This document shows, in pieces, positions 17,485 through 25,361 of a DNA stretch of 52,848 bases (the first letter of the stretch is position 1; each line of letters starts with the position of its first letter). The stretch is from Clostridia bacterium (GTDB lineage Bacteria; Bacillota; Clostridia; UBA1381; UBA9506), in contig JAFQBK010000001.1 of assembly GCA_017399695.1 (NCBI GenBank), positions 1 through 52,848 on the forward strand, given 5' to 3'. A program made the translations under genes and the position numbers. Under the pieces are notes generated by a model that worked only from the letters and a program-made list of their open reading frames with translations, had not been told where the DNA came from and searched no databases.

Positions 17485-17624
17485 CAATATATTAACAGTT
17501 CGGAAAAACCAAGAAAGTTTTTGGGAACTTTCTTTGGGAACTGCTAAAATTTGCAATATTAAATTTTAATAAAAACCTGTAGTATCAAGGGTTTAAGCCA
17601 AATATCTGTAAATTAATTCAAACG

Positions 17625-17666
17625 GATTTCCAATCGTGCGCCTTAGGCCAGCTCAGCCACCTCTCC
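17625..17666 (-). repeat. Duplicated 5' half of tRNA-Ser, attachment-site scar
   Basis: Forty-two bases match the intact tRNA at 17443-17484 with one difference (17660 versus 17478, in the acceptor stem). The copy runs from the tRNA 5' end to just past the anticodon and then diverges, so it cannot fold into a tRNA. A break at the anticodon stem-loop is typical of a tyrosine-integrase crossover. I read it as the chromosomal half left when an island carrying its own intact tRNA inserted. The 300-bp gap here otherwise holds only AT-rich sequence and the putative arm sites. Confidence 0.75.
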
Positions 17667-17806
17667 ATACGACTGTCTGTCACGAATTGTAATTATAACA
17701 CAAGTTTTTTTCGATTGCAAGAGCTAAATGATATTTTTTTGAAAATATCAGGTATTTTTATCGGATATTTCATAAACTAATTATAAAAAAGGAAAGGAAG
17801 TTATTT

Positions 17807-18493
17807 ATGCAGCAGGTAGCTTGTCTTTTAATTCACGGCGTGGCGGGCGGACGATATCAGATGCAGAAATTAAAAGAAAAACTCGAAGCGGCGGGTATAT
17901 TTGCAGAGGCAATCACAATCAAAGGGCACGAGGCGACAAAAAAGGAGCTTGTTTCAACAAAGTATTATGAATGGCTTTCGGATGCGAACCGAAGGTATTT
18001 AGAGCTTTGCGCAAAATTTTCGCGCGTTTTTGTGGTCGGCTTTTCGATGGGCGGTCTTTTGGCCCTCAATTTAGCCCGACGTCACAGACCAGCGGGACTG
18101 ATTTTAGTCAACTGTCCGTTTTTTTGTGTCAATCTTCCGCGGGTGGCGAAAAACATTCTTTCGGATTTTCGTACGCTCAGGTTCCAAAACATCAGGCGAT
18201 ATTATGCCTCCGAAAAGATTCCGGTCAAAACGCTCGGACAGCTCAAGAATTTATTGGAATACACAAAGCTCAGGCTTTGTGAGATTTCGACGCCTGCGCT
18301 TATTTTGCAGTGTGATGACGATGATGTAGTGATTCCGAAAAGCGCGGATTACCTATATGAGCACATCAAAAGCAAAGACAAAACGCAAAAACGGTACACG
18401 CGCGGTGGGCACGAAATTTTGATGGGGGATGAAGCGGACGGGATTTGTGATGATATCGTCCGTTATGTCTCCGAAAAAATGAACACTTTGTGA
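17807..18493 (+). CDS. Alpha/beta hydrolase (carboxylesterase/monoacylglycerol lipase-like)
   Basis: 228-residue single-domain hydrolase. LLIHGVAG near the N-terminus supplies the oxyanion HG, GFSMGG holds the nucleophilic serine, CDDDDVVIP carries the acid and GGHEIL the histidine, a complete triad in the order of Est30-like carboxylesterases. No signal peptide, so cytoplasmic. AAAGGAAAG precedes the ATG. It is the first gene to the right of the tRNA scar, and its composition matches the backbone rather than the AT-rich island. The natural ester is unknown. Confidence 0.85.
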   Translation: MQQVACLLIHGVAGGRYQMQKLKEKLEAAGIFAEAITIKGHEATKKELVSTKYYEWLSDANRRYLELCAKFSRVFVVGFSMGGLLALNLARRHRPAGLILVNCPFFCVNLPRVAKNILSDFRTLRFQNIRRYYASEKIPVKTLGQLKNLLEYTKLRLCEISTPALILQCDDDDVVIPKSADYLYEHIKSKDKTQKRYTRGGHEILMGDEADGICDDIVRYVSEKMNTL

Positions 18494-18519
18494 AAAACAA
18501 AGAGATTTACGGAAAAAGA

Positions 18520-18548
18520 TTGACGAAACGGAAAACTTATGATACAAT
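18520..18548 (+). promoter_or_regulatory. Promoter of the leader ORF/CorC transcript
   Basis: TTGACG (18520-18525), 17-base spacer and TACAAT (18543-18548) form a good sigma-A promoter. It lies just past the hydrolase gene and about 30 bases before a small ORF that has its own ribosome site. Confidence 0.65.
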
Positions 18549-18581
18549 TGACCCGAATATAAGAAAGTGAGGAGTCAGACG

Positions 18582-18692
18582 ATGGATACGGACGACGGCG
18601 ATTGTAACAATTGCGCGGAATTTGTATTTAAGCTGAATAATGAGGGCATATCGGCACGCAAGCTTCGTACCGGTGTGCCTTTTTGTGTGTAA
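18582..18692 (+). CDS. Small 36-codon leader ORF
   Basis: ATG 18582 follows GAGGAG at seven bases, and the frame runs 36 codons to TAA, beginning MDTDDGDCNNC and ending TGVPFCV. It has three cysteines and is acidic at the front, basic later. I recognise no family. It sits between a good promoter and the CorC-type gene, and its last codons overlap a terminator-like hairpin, so it may act as a regulatory leader rather than as a functional protein. Existence is supported by promoter, ribosome site and spacing only. Confidence 0.4.
   Translation: MDTDDGDCNNCAEFVFKLNNEGISARKLRTGVPFCV
18653..18684 (+). terminator. Terminator-like hairpin inside the CorC leader
   Basis: GGCACGC (18653-18659) pairs with GTGTGCC (18673-18679), including one G-U pair, around a 13-base loop, followed by five T residues. 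It overlaps the end of the 36-codon ORF and lies upstream of the CorC gene, so it would attenuate that gene unless remodelled. Confidence 0.4.
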
Positions 18693-18732
18693 AAAACAAA
18701 CTATAACGGATTACAAGGAGAGAAAAAACATT

Positions 18733-19992
18733 ATGGACATACCGTCTTATATTATGGTTTTGGTGGTTTTGGTGCTGCTTTCTGCCTATTTTTCGGCAAC
18801 GGAAACGGCATTTTCATCGCTTAACAAGACCAGATTAAAGACTATGGTGGAAAAAGGAAACAAAAAAGCAGCGCTCGCCTTAAAGCTTTCCGAGGAGTAT
18901 GACCGCCTGATTTCGACCATTCTGATTGGAAACAACATTGTGAACATCGCAGCGGCGTCTATTGCAACGGTGATGTTTACCCAGCTGAATCCGCTGTATG
19001 GCGCGGCAATTTCTACCGTTGTTTTAACGGTAATCATTCTGATTTTCGGAGAAATTTCCCCGAAGAGTATCGCAAAGGACTGCCCGGAGCGCTTTGCGAT
19101 GTTTTCTGCGCCCCTGATTCGTGCGCTGATTTGGGTGCTTACACCGATTAACTTCCTGTTCACCCTGTGGAAAAAGCTGTTATCCAAGATTTTCCGCTTG
19201 GAGGGCAGTGCGAAGATGTCGCAGGAGGAGCTTTTGATGCTCGTGGAAGAGGTTCAGCTGGAGGGAAGCCTGGATTCCGACGAGGGCGACCTCATCCGAA
19301 ATGCCATCGAGTTTACCGAGCAGGAGGCAGAGGATATTTTAACGCACCGTGTGGATGTTGAGGCGGTGCCTTTGGATGCGGAAAAAACGGAGATTGCACA
19401 GATGTTCCGCGATACGCAGTATTCGCGTCTGTTGGTGTATGAGGAGAATATTGATAACATTGTCGGTATCATTCACTTAAAGGATTTCTTTACCGAAACG
19501 GGTATTACTGAGAAAGATATTGCAAGCATTATGACCAAGCCGCTCTTTATTCAGAAGTCGGAGAAAATTAATGACCTTTTGAAAATTCTGCAGAAAAACA
19601 AATCGCATATCGCGGTTGTTATTGATGAATACGGCGGCACCTTAGGTATCGTCACGATGGAGGATATTTTAGAGGAGCTGGTCGGCGAAATCTGGGACGA
19701 GCACGATGAGGTCATCGAAGAATTTATTGCGCTGGGCGAGAACAATTTCCGCGTTGACGGCTCGTATAACTTTGACGATTTTTGCGATTTCTTTGATGTC
19801 GAATGTGAAACGGACAGTATTTCCGTCGGCGGTTGGGCGATGGAACAGCTCGGTAAAATCCCTGAAAACGGGGACAGCTTCACCTATGAAAACCTGACGG
19901 TCACCGTCACGGAAACCGATTCCCACCGCGTCACGCAAGTAGAGGTCGTACGCGCCGAGGTGTCCGAGGAGGATGAGGAAGAGGAATCATAA
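18733..19992 (+). CDS. CNNM/CorC-family protein (DUF21 + CBS pair + transporter-associated domain)
   Basis: 419-residue membrane protein of the HlyC/CorC (CNNM) family. An N-terminal DUF21 region with three to four membrane helices starts MDIPSYIMVLVVL and includes SAYFSATETAFSSLNKTRL and FGEISPKSIAKD. Two CBS motifs follow (about 205-325), then a C-terminal CorC_HlyC domain ending in an acidic tail. Family members are linked to magnesium or cobalt efflux. AAGGAG precedes ATG 18733; a longer upstream frame has no ribosome site. The structured leader with a promoter, small ORF and terminator-like hairpin suggests regulated expression. Confidence 0.9.
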   Translation: MDIPSYIMVLVVLVLLSAYFSATETAFSSLNKTRLKTMVEKGNKKAALALKLSEEYDRLISTILIGNNIVNIAAASIATVMFTQLNPLYGAAISTVVLTVIILIFGEISPKSIAKDCPERFAMFSAPLIRALIWVLTPINFLFTLWKKLLSKIFRLEGSAKMSQEELLMLVEEVQLEGSLDSDEGDLIRNAIEFTEQEAEDILTHRVDVEAVPLDAEKTEIAQMFRDTQYSRLLVYEENIDNIVGIIHLKDFFTETGITEKDIASIMTKPLFIQKSEKINDLLKILQKNKSHIAVVIDEYGGTLGIVTMEDILEELVGEIWDEHDEVIEEFIALGENNFRVDGSYNFDDFCDFFDVECETDSISVGGWAMEQLGKIPENGDSFTYENLTVTVTETDSHRVTQVEVVRAEVSEEDEEEES

Positions 19993-20007
19993 AATACGAA
20001 AAAACTC

Positions 20008-20036
20008 TTTACGAACGGATATTTTTGTAGTACAAT
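20008..20036 (+). promoter_or_regulatory. Promoter of the first amino-acid ABC operon
   Basis: TTTACG (20008-20013), a 17-base spacer and TACAAT (20031-20036) give a sigma-A-like promoter about 45 bp before the binding-protein gene. No riboswitch or T-box is visible. Confidence 0.55.
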
Positions 20037-20079
20037 ATAAAAGCAAATGTAAATTTAAATTTTAGGAGGAAATTCTGAC

Positions 20080-20877
20080 ATGAAAAAAATGACGAAATTA
20101 TTGGCAGTTCTCTTTGCTGCACTTTTGGTCCTCACCGCTTGCGGTCAGGCAAGAACCGATTCCGATGCAGCATACATCACCGAAAAGGGTGAAATGATTG
20201 TAGGTATGACGCTGTTTGCGCCGATGAACTACTATGAGGGCGAAGAGCTGGTTGGTTTTGAAACCGAATTTGCAAACGCTGTTGCTGAAAAGCTGGGCGT
20301 TACCGCAAAATTCATCGAAATTGACTGGAACACCAAAGAAGTTGAACTTGCAGCGAAGAGCATTGACTGTATCTGGAACGGTATGACCATCACTCCGGAG
20401 CGTGAAGAAGCAATGAGCATTTCTACCCCGTATATGCAGAACAAGCAGGTTGTTGTTGCAAAAGCTGAAAATGCTGACAAGTACAAGACCGCTGAAGCAT
20501 TAGAGGGCATCGTTGTTGTTGCAGAGGCTGAATCTGCAGGCGAAGAAGTTGCAATGGAGCATGAGTTCTTTAAGACTGCTTCCTACACCGCAGTGGATTC
20601 TCAGGCAAAGGCTCTGATGGAAGTTTCCAGCGGTACGGCTGGTGCTTGCGTCGTTGACTATGTTGCAAGTATCGGTATGATTGGCGAGGGTACGGACTAT
20701 GAAAACCTCGTTGTTGTAGAAACCGAGGAGTTCTCTCCGGAACAGTACGGTATCGCATTCAGAAAGGGCAGCGATATCACTGAGAAAGTAAATGCTGCAA
20801 TCGCTGAACTCGCAAAAGAAGGCAAGCTGAAAGAAATCGCAGCAAAATACAAACTCGCTGATTTGTTAGAACTGTAA
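20080..20877 (+). CDS. Polar amino-acid ABC transporter substrate-binding lipoprotein
   Basis: 265 residues: lipoprotein signal with lipobox LTAC (lipid-modified C21), then a bacterial solute-binding family 3 fold. GEMIVGMTLFAPMNYYEG, the DWNTKEVELAAKSIDCIWNG lobe and GMTITPEREEAMSIS are typical of cystine/glutamine/arginine-type binding proteins. AGGAGG lies nine bases before the ATG. It is the first gene of a three-gene importer and is followed by a hairpin that probably keeps its mRNA more abundant than that of the membrane parts. The exact amino acid cannot be read from sequence. Confidence 0.9.
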   Translation: MKKMTKLLAVLFAALLVLTACGQARTDSDAAYITEKGEMIVGMTLFAPMNYYEGEELVGFETEFANAVAEKLGVTAKFIEIDWNTKEVELAAKSIDCIWNGMTITPEREEAMSISTPYMQNKQVVVAKAENADKYKTAEALEGIVVVAEAESAGEEVAMEHEFFKTASYTAVDSQAKALMEVSSGTAGACVVDYVASIGMIGEGTDYENLVVVETEEFSPEQYGIAFRKGSDITEKVNAAIAELAKEGKLKEIAAKYKLADLLEL

Positions 20878-20901
20878 TTTTTTCCTACATACGAACATAA
20901 G

Positions 20902-20939
20902 CGCAAGGGTTTTTGGCTGAACGGCCAACAACCCTTGCG
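20902..20939 (+). terminator. Intergenic attenuator hairpin in the first ABC operon
   Basis: CGCAAGGGT pairs with ACCCTTGCG, with an inner TTGGC/GCCAA stem. Only a weak T-rich stretch (ATTTTATTT) follows, so it more likely stabilises the binding-protein mRNA or causes partial termination. Confidence 0.6.
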
Positions 20940-20962
20940 AATCATTTTATTTGGAGTGCATT

Positions 20963-21706
20963 ATGACTTTTCAAACCGTAACCAACGAGCTTTTAGAGGG
21001 TTTTTCCCAAAACTGTCAGCTCTTTTTTATGACACTTTTGTTTGCGATTCCCTTAGGGCTCATCATTACGCTTGGCTCGATGTCCAAATGGGCACCGCTT
21101 TCCTTTTTGCGCCGTTTTTTGCCGGTGGGGGAGGCAGGCTCTTCTGTCGGTCGTTTCTTTCGCAAGACGGCAGTCTGTATTGTCAACTTCAAGCCGATTC
21201 GATGCGTGACAAGGATTTTTGTCTGGGTGATTCGTGGAACACCGCTCCTACTTCAGCTGTTGGTTGTATTTTATGTGCCGGGTCTCGTATTTAACTACCC
21301 GATGACGCAGCGGATGCCGGCGGCGCTTGTTGCGTTTGCCATCAACTACGCGGCATATTTTTCCGAAATCTACCGCGGCGGTATCGAATCCATTCCCAAG
21401 GGGCAGTATGAGGCAGGCCAGGTACTCGGTCTTTCCAAGGTACAGATTTTCTTTAAGGTTGTTCTAATGCAGGTGATCAAGCGGATTGTGCCGGCGATGG
21501 GGAATGAAATCATTACGCTGGTCAAGGACACCAGCCTTGCCCGCATCATTGCCGTTGCGGAAATCTTAAAGGCGGCAGAGCGTTTTTCGGCGCGTGGCGT
21601 CATCTGGCCTTTGTTTTACACGGGCGCATTTTTCCTCTTATTCTGTGGCGTTTTGACAATTCTTTTCGGCTACATCGAAAAGAAGCTTGATTACTACAAG
21701 GGTTAG
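20963..21706 (+). CDS. Amino-acid ABC transporter permease
   Basis: 247-residue HisM/GlnP-type permease with about five membrane helices. The EAA loop that contacts the ATPase is recognisable at [20 protein letters not shown], and the preceding [14 protein letters not shown] segment is the hallmark of polar amino-acid permeases. GGAG six bases before ATG 20963 sets the start. It is longer between helices one and two than usual ([18 protein letters not shown] insertion). It pairs with the binding protein upstream and the ATPase 11 bp downstream. Confidence 0.9.
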   Translation: MTFQTVTNELLEGFSQNCQLFFMTLLFAIPLGLIITLGSMSKWAPLSFLRRFLPVGEAGSSVGRFFRKTAVCIVNFKPIRCVTRIFVWVIRGTPLLLQLLVVFYVPGLVFNYPMTQRMPAALVAFAINYAAYFSEIYRGGIESIPKGQYEAGQVLGLSKVQIFFKVVLMQVIKRIVPAMGNEIITLVKDTSLARIIAVAEILKAAERFSARGVIWPLFYTGAFFLLFCGVLTILFGYIEKKLDYYKG

Positions 21707-21717
21707 GGGGGCGCGCG

Positions 21718-22461
21718 ATGTATATGCTAGAAGCAAAAGGTATCAAGAAAAGCTTTGGGAAGCTCGAAATCCTGAAGGGAATTGATTTTTCGATTGCCCG
21801 TGGGGAGTCGATTGCGATTATCGGTCCATCCGGCTCGGGAAAAAGTACATTTCTGCGTAGCCTGATTAACCTTGAAAAAATTGACGGCGGTGACCTCGTG
21901 ATTGATGGTCAGACCGTGGTGGAAAACGGCGTTTATCAAAAGGCGGACGAGGCAAAAGCCGCATTCAATAAACTGGGCATGGTGTTTCAGAACTTTAACC
22001 TGTTCCCGCATAAGTCGGTTTTGGAAAACATCATTTTAGCACCGGTTACGACAAAGAAAATGACGCGCGAAGAGGCGGTTCCGCTGGCGCGGGAGTTGCT
22101 TTCGCAGATTGGTCTTTCTGATAAGGAAAATGCGTATCCTTATCAGCTTTCGGGCGGTCAGCAGCAGCGAGTTGCGATTGCCAGAGCGCTGGCACTCAAA
22201 CCGGATATTCTGCTCTTTGACGAGCCGACGAGTGCGCTTGACCCGGAGCTCACCGGTGAGGTTTTGGCGGTAATTCGTCGTCTTTCGGAAGAACACATGA
22301 CACTGGTCATCGTAACACACGAGATGGGCTTTGCCAAAGAGGTGGCAAACCGCGTGATATTTATGGATGAGGGCGTTGTGATGGAAAGCGGCACACCGGA
22401 AGAGGTATTTGAGCAGACTAAAAATGAAAGAACCAAAGCATTTTTGAGTAAAGTTCTGTAA
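21718..22461 (+). CDS. Amino-acid ABC transporter ATP-binding protein
   Basis: 247-residue GlnQ-type ATPase with Walker [11 protein letters not shown]-loop [10 protein letters not shown], signature LSGGQQQR, Walker [14 protein letters not shown] and switch histidine in IVTHEMG. Starts at ATG 21718 after an AGGGGGG tract; ATG 21724 is an alternative. It closes the first importer operon and is about two-thirds alike, by eye, to the second ATPase at 28984, so the two importers are probably paralogous. A bidirectional terminator follows. Confidence 0.92.
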   Translation: MYMLEAKGIKKSFGKLEILKGIDFSIARGESIAIIGPSGSGKSTFLRSLINLEKIDGGDLVIDGQTVVENGVYQKADEAKAAFNKLGMVFQNFNLFPHKSVLENIILAPVTTKKMTREEAVPLARELLSQIGLSDKENAYPYQLSGGQQQRVAIARALALKPDILLFDEPTSALDPELTGEVLAVIRRLSEEHMTLVIVTHEMGFAKEVANRVIFMDEGVVMESGTPEEVFEQTKNERTKAFLSKVL

Positions 22462-22467
22462 TTACAT

Positions 22468-22517
22468 AAAATAATGAGCTATGGCAAAATATTTCTTTTT
22501 GCTATAGCTCTTATTTT
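22468..22517. terminator. Bidirectional terminator between convergent genes
   Basis: A long stem (AATGAGCTATGGCAAAA with TTTTGCTATAGCTCTT) is flanked by A-runs on the left and T-runs on the right, so it can end both the plus-strand ABC operon and the minus-strand nucleotidyltransferase-like gene, whose stop codon abuts it. Confidence 0.85.
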
Positions 22518-24707
22518 TTATTCCTCTTTTACCAGTTTCTCAAGTGTGACGCAAAATTCTTCGGCTGCTTCAATCGCAAAGGGGGCAGAGGGGTTTTCTG
22601 AAATGATGTGGATTTTTGCGTTTGTCCTGTCCGGTCGAATGAACAGTCGGTTTCCGTTTTTGTGCAGGGTGATGCCTCCGTTGGACTCATAGGTGCTACC
22701 GTTGAAAATTTCAGAAAGCCTCCGCATCACTCTGCCTTTCTTTTCGGGTGGGCAAGCAACATAGCGGCGGATTTTGTGCATGGACGGGAGCAGGTAAAGC
22801 ACCTCCGAAAGCGAGCAGTTATTCAGGTACAGAAATTCGCAGAGGTGGACCGCGGCGCGGATACAGTCAAAGCAAAGCGCATGAGTCAGCCGTGCGGCAG
22901 GCTCATCTTTCGATAAAAGCTCCGCCTCCCAGTAATTTTTATTTTTGCGGATAATGCTTCCGCCTAAAGCTCGCGCGACGTGGTTTACCGTTTCTGAGCT
23001 TTCCGTCGGAAGATAGATGCATGCAGAGTGTACTGCCGAAAGGCAGATTAAGGTGACCAAGGCGTAGTACATATCCGTACTGACGGCGGTTGCGTTGTCA
23101 TCATACAGCCGGAAACTACCGTCCGCTTTGATTTCAAACGCAAAGTCAGGACTTTTGCGACACACAAAATCAGAAAGCATAGAAGCGTCGTTGACGAATA
23201 TAAATACGATGCCAAGTAAGCTTCCGAGTTTTTGGAACGTATCGCGCAGAGCGGGCGAGTCCGTGCAGACTAAAACGGTAAAGTCGAGCCGTTTGACGGT
23301 AGTGTGCAAAGCGATGTCCTTGATATAGTGGTCCGTCATCGCTTCTGTATTGACGGGAGGGAGAATTTTATCCCTTGGGACAAACAGATTTTTTCCTGAA
23401 GCAAGAGCGTTTTGCGTAGCGCGCAGAGTGGATTTATCGATCGGTGTTCCGTCTTTCGAAAGCAACTCAATGCTCATCATATCGCATTCTGAGTGAACAC
23501 AAATTGCGCCGTCGAGTGCGAGGTGGCGCAAGGTGAATTTGGTAAGGCTGGGGCATGGACTGCCCAAGAGGTGATATGTTTTTGCACCCGCGGCGGAGAG
23601 CCCTGCAAGCATTGCAAATTTTGCAGGCATTTCTTTGGGGGTATCTCCGAACGCAAGGGCGATTTTTGCGCTATTTCCTAAAGCAGAGGCAAAGGCGGCA
23701 GAGAGGCGGAGTAAAAAGTCAGGGCGGATATCCTGATACAATATACCACAGAGGGGGTTTGATGTTAAAGGGGTATCAGGTGTGTTTATCGCCTCTCCGG
23801 TGATAACGGACTCGGTCAAACGGCTGTTTTCGGGAATTGACGCACCGGGAAATACGATGCAATCGGAAAGCTTTGAGCCGGCACCTACCTTACAATGGTC
23901 GCCCAGTACACAAAACGGAGAAAGCTCAGCGGTCGGATGCACCTGACAGTTGTTACCGATGAGGATACCCGAATCGGGGAGCTTGCGGCAGGAGGGCAGG
24001 CTGCATTGGCCTCCGAGCAGCTCACGATGGCACGCGAGGTAATCCTCTTTGGTATCAATGGTTTTTAAGTATCCCTTGGCGGGGTGCGCGTAAAGAGGCA
24101 GACCGAGCGTGAGCATATCCGAAAACAAGTCGCAAAGTTCGTAAGGGCGGTGCGGAGGAATCAGGGAGAAAAGCTTAGGGTTTATGATAGAAACGCCGGC
24201 GCAAACACAGTCGGTCACGACCTCATCCCAGTCGGGGCGGTCTGTGACGGAAAGGATTCGTCCGTCCGGTCCCGACACGATGCTTTGGGAAGTGGTCGGG
24301 TTGTCGGCTTTCGTAACAAAAACAGTGGCGTCTGCGTCGGTGGATTGATGTTTTTTGATGGCGGCACTTAAATCAGTATCGGTCAGGATATTTCCCGACA
24401 CGACCAAAAAAGGCTCGTCGAGGAGCCACTCGGCCTGCTTGATGGCACTGGCGCTTTTTTTTGGTTCCTTTTCCATCAGGTAGCGAAGACGGACACCAAA
24501 AGCACTTCCGTCACCAAAAAAGGAACGAATGCCATCGCTTTCTGCATCGGTGGCGACGGTGATGTCACGGATATCATGGGATTTTAACCATTCAAGTGTA
24601 TAAAAAAGCAGAGGACGGTTCCAAATGGGGAGCATCGCTTTTGGTGTGGACTCGGAAAGCGTTACAAGGCGGCTTTGTTCGCCACCGCATAAGATGATTG
24701 CCTGCAT
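22518..24707 (-). CDS. Fused nucleotidyltransferase/phosphomannomutase-like protein with eroded active sites
   Basis: 729 residues in three parts: an NTP-transferase domain (1-230), a left-handed beta-helix with hexapeptide repeats (about 245-300) and a phosphomannomutase-like C-terminal half (330-729). The layout matches ManC/GlmU-like fusions annotated as mannose-1-phosphate guanylyltransferase. Key motifs are degraded. The nucleotide loop reads GGEQSRLVTL rather than GxGTRLxPLT; the metal aspartate of the GD motif is N106 (VSGNILTD); the mutase TASHNP loop reads VHSECD (S406 kept); and the metal loop reads KADGSFR where DGDGDR is expected. An uninterrupted frame of normal length suggests a retained regulatory or structural role. 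Third gene of the murC operon. Confidence 0.75.
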   Translation of the reverse strand: MQAIILCGGEQSRLVTLSESTPKAMLPIWNRPLLFYTLEWLKSHDIRDITVATDAESDGIRSFFGDGSAFGVRLRYLMEKEPKKSASAIKQAEWLLDEPFLVVSGNILTDTDLSAAIKKHQSTDADATVFVTKADNPTTSQSIVSGPDGRILSVTDRPDWDEVVTDCVCAGVSIINPKLFSLIPPHRPYELCDLFSDMLTLGLPLYAHPAKGYLKTIDTKEDYLACHRELLGGQCSLPSCRKLPDSGILIGNNCQVHPTAELSPFCVLGDHCKVGAGSKLSDCIVFPGASIPENSRLTESVITGEAINTPDTPLTSNPLCGILYQDIRPDFLLRLSAAFASALGNSAKIALAFGDTPKEMPAKFAMLAGLSAAGAKTYHLLGSPCPSLTKFTLRHLALDGAICVHSECDMMSIELLSKDGTPIDKSTLRATQNALASGKNLFVPRDKILPPVNTEAMTDHYIKDIALHTTVKRLDFTVLVCTDSPALRDTFQKLGSLLGIVFIFVNDASMLSDFVCRKSPDFAFEIKADGSFRLYDDNATAVSTDMYYALVTLICLSAVHSACIYLPTESSETVNHVARALGGSIIRKNKNYWEAELLSKDEPAARLTHALCFDCIRAAVHLCEFLYLNNCSLSEVLYLLPSMHKIRRYVACPPEKKGRVMRRLSEIFNGSTYESNGGITLHKNGNRLFIRPDRTNAKIHIISENPSAPFAIEAAEEFCVTLEKLVKEE

Positions 24708-24815
24708 AATTTTCTCCTTTCAACGATAAGCATTATCCTTAGTATAATGAAATTTGAAGAATGTATGCAGGCCTTCCAAAATAAAACAAAGGACGGTGAT
24801 TACCGCCCTTTGTAT

Positions 24816-25346
24816 CTATGCAGATATTGTCTTGTTTTTATTTTTTCTGTCTCTGATAAAAATAGCAATCAGTGTAGCAATAAAAAGTGCTCCATGGGTA
24901 AATAGATTTCCGTAGGCTTTTGCTAAAAAGTCGTATACAATCCAAAGTCCCGAATTGAGGAAATAGTAAATACGGTAGTTGGAAGCATTGGTTTGCGCCA
25001 GACTCAAAACAAAAAGCAGGGATGCGAGTAGCGCCAACACATCGTACCACGCCGCAAACACCAAAAGGTTTACCGCGGTAAACGCAACCGCGTGCAGAAT
25101 AATGAGCCACATCGGCAAGGGTTTCTTCTTTGTCTCGAACGCAAAGTTAATGATGACCTGACAGCAGGCAACGCAGCAGATTAGGGCGCCCGTCAGGGCA
25201 GGTTCTTCCACAAAGAAGTAGCTTAGTCCTACCAGAAAGTTTCCTGAGAAGTTAAAGATAAAAATCGTTTTCATATTTTTGCCGAAAGGCTCAATCAGCC
25301 CTAAAACGGTTGCAACGAGCGAAGCAATATACGATACAATAACCAT
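24816..25346 (-). CDS. YgjV-family membrane protein
   Basis: 176-residue integral membrane protein with about six hydrophobic helices and a short basic C-terminal tail (RDRKNKNK). The GNFLVGLSYFF and RIYYFLNSGLWIVYDF segments resemble the YgjV (Imp-YgjV) family of unknown function, which by repeat symmetry is sometimes compared with SWEET/PQ-loop transporters. It is encoded 15 bp after murC on the same strand and 108 bp before the nucleotidyltransferase-like gene. The function is not known; a role in envelope biology is a guess from position alone. Confidence 0.75.
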   Translation of the reverse strand: MVIVSYIASLVATVLGLIEPFGKNMKTIFIFNFSGNFLVGLSYFFVEEPALTGALICCVACCQVIINFAFETKKKPLPMWLIILHAVAFTAVNLLVFAAWYDVLALLASLLFVLSLAQTNASNYRIYYFLNSGLWIVYDFLAKAYGNLFTHGALFIATLIAIFIRDRKNKNKTISA

Positions 25347-25361
25347 TGGTTTTCTCCTTTG

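Larger units (their letters stand above)
17322..17542. repeat. Three TTGGGAACT sites flanking the tRNA-Ser: putative integrase arm sites
   Basis: TTGGGAACT occurs at 17521-17529 and 17534-17542 as a direct pair 13 bp apart, and inverted (AGTTCCCAA) at 17322-17330 just past the integrase stop. They bracket the tRNA gene on both sides. Spaced short repeats around a tRNA core are how arm-type binding sites of tyrosine integrases are laid out; assignment is by position and repetition only. Confidence 0.45.

Noticed and set aside
17625..17666. Second tRNA-Ser gene
   Set aside because: Only the 5' half is present; no anticodon-stem partner, variable arm, T arm or acceptor 3' strand follows.
18549..18732. 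M-box or other metal riboswitch before the CorC gene
   Set aside because: None of the conserved M-box, NiCo or yybP-ykoY segments is visible; only the small ORF and hairpins can be supported.
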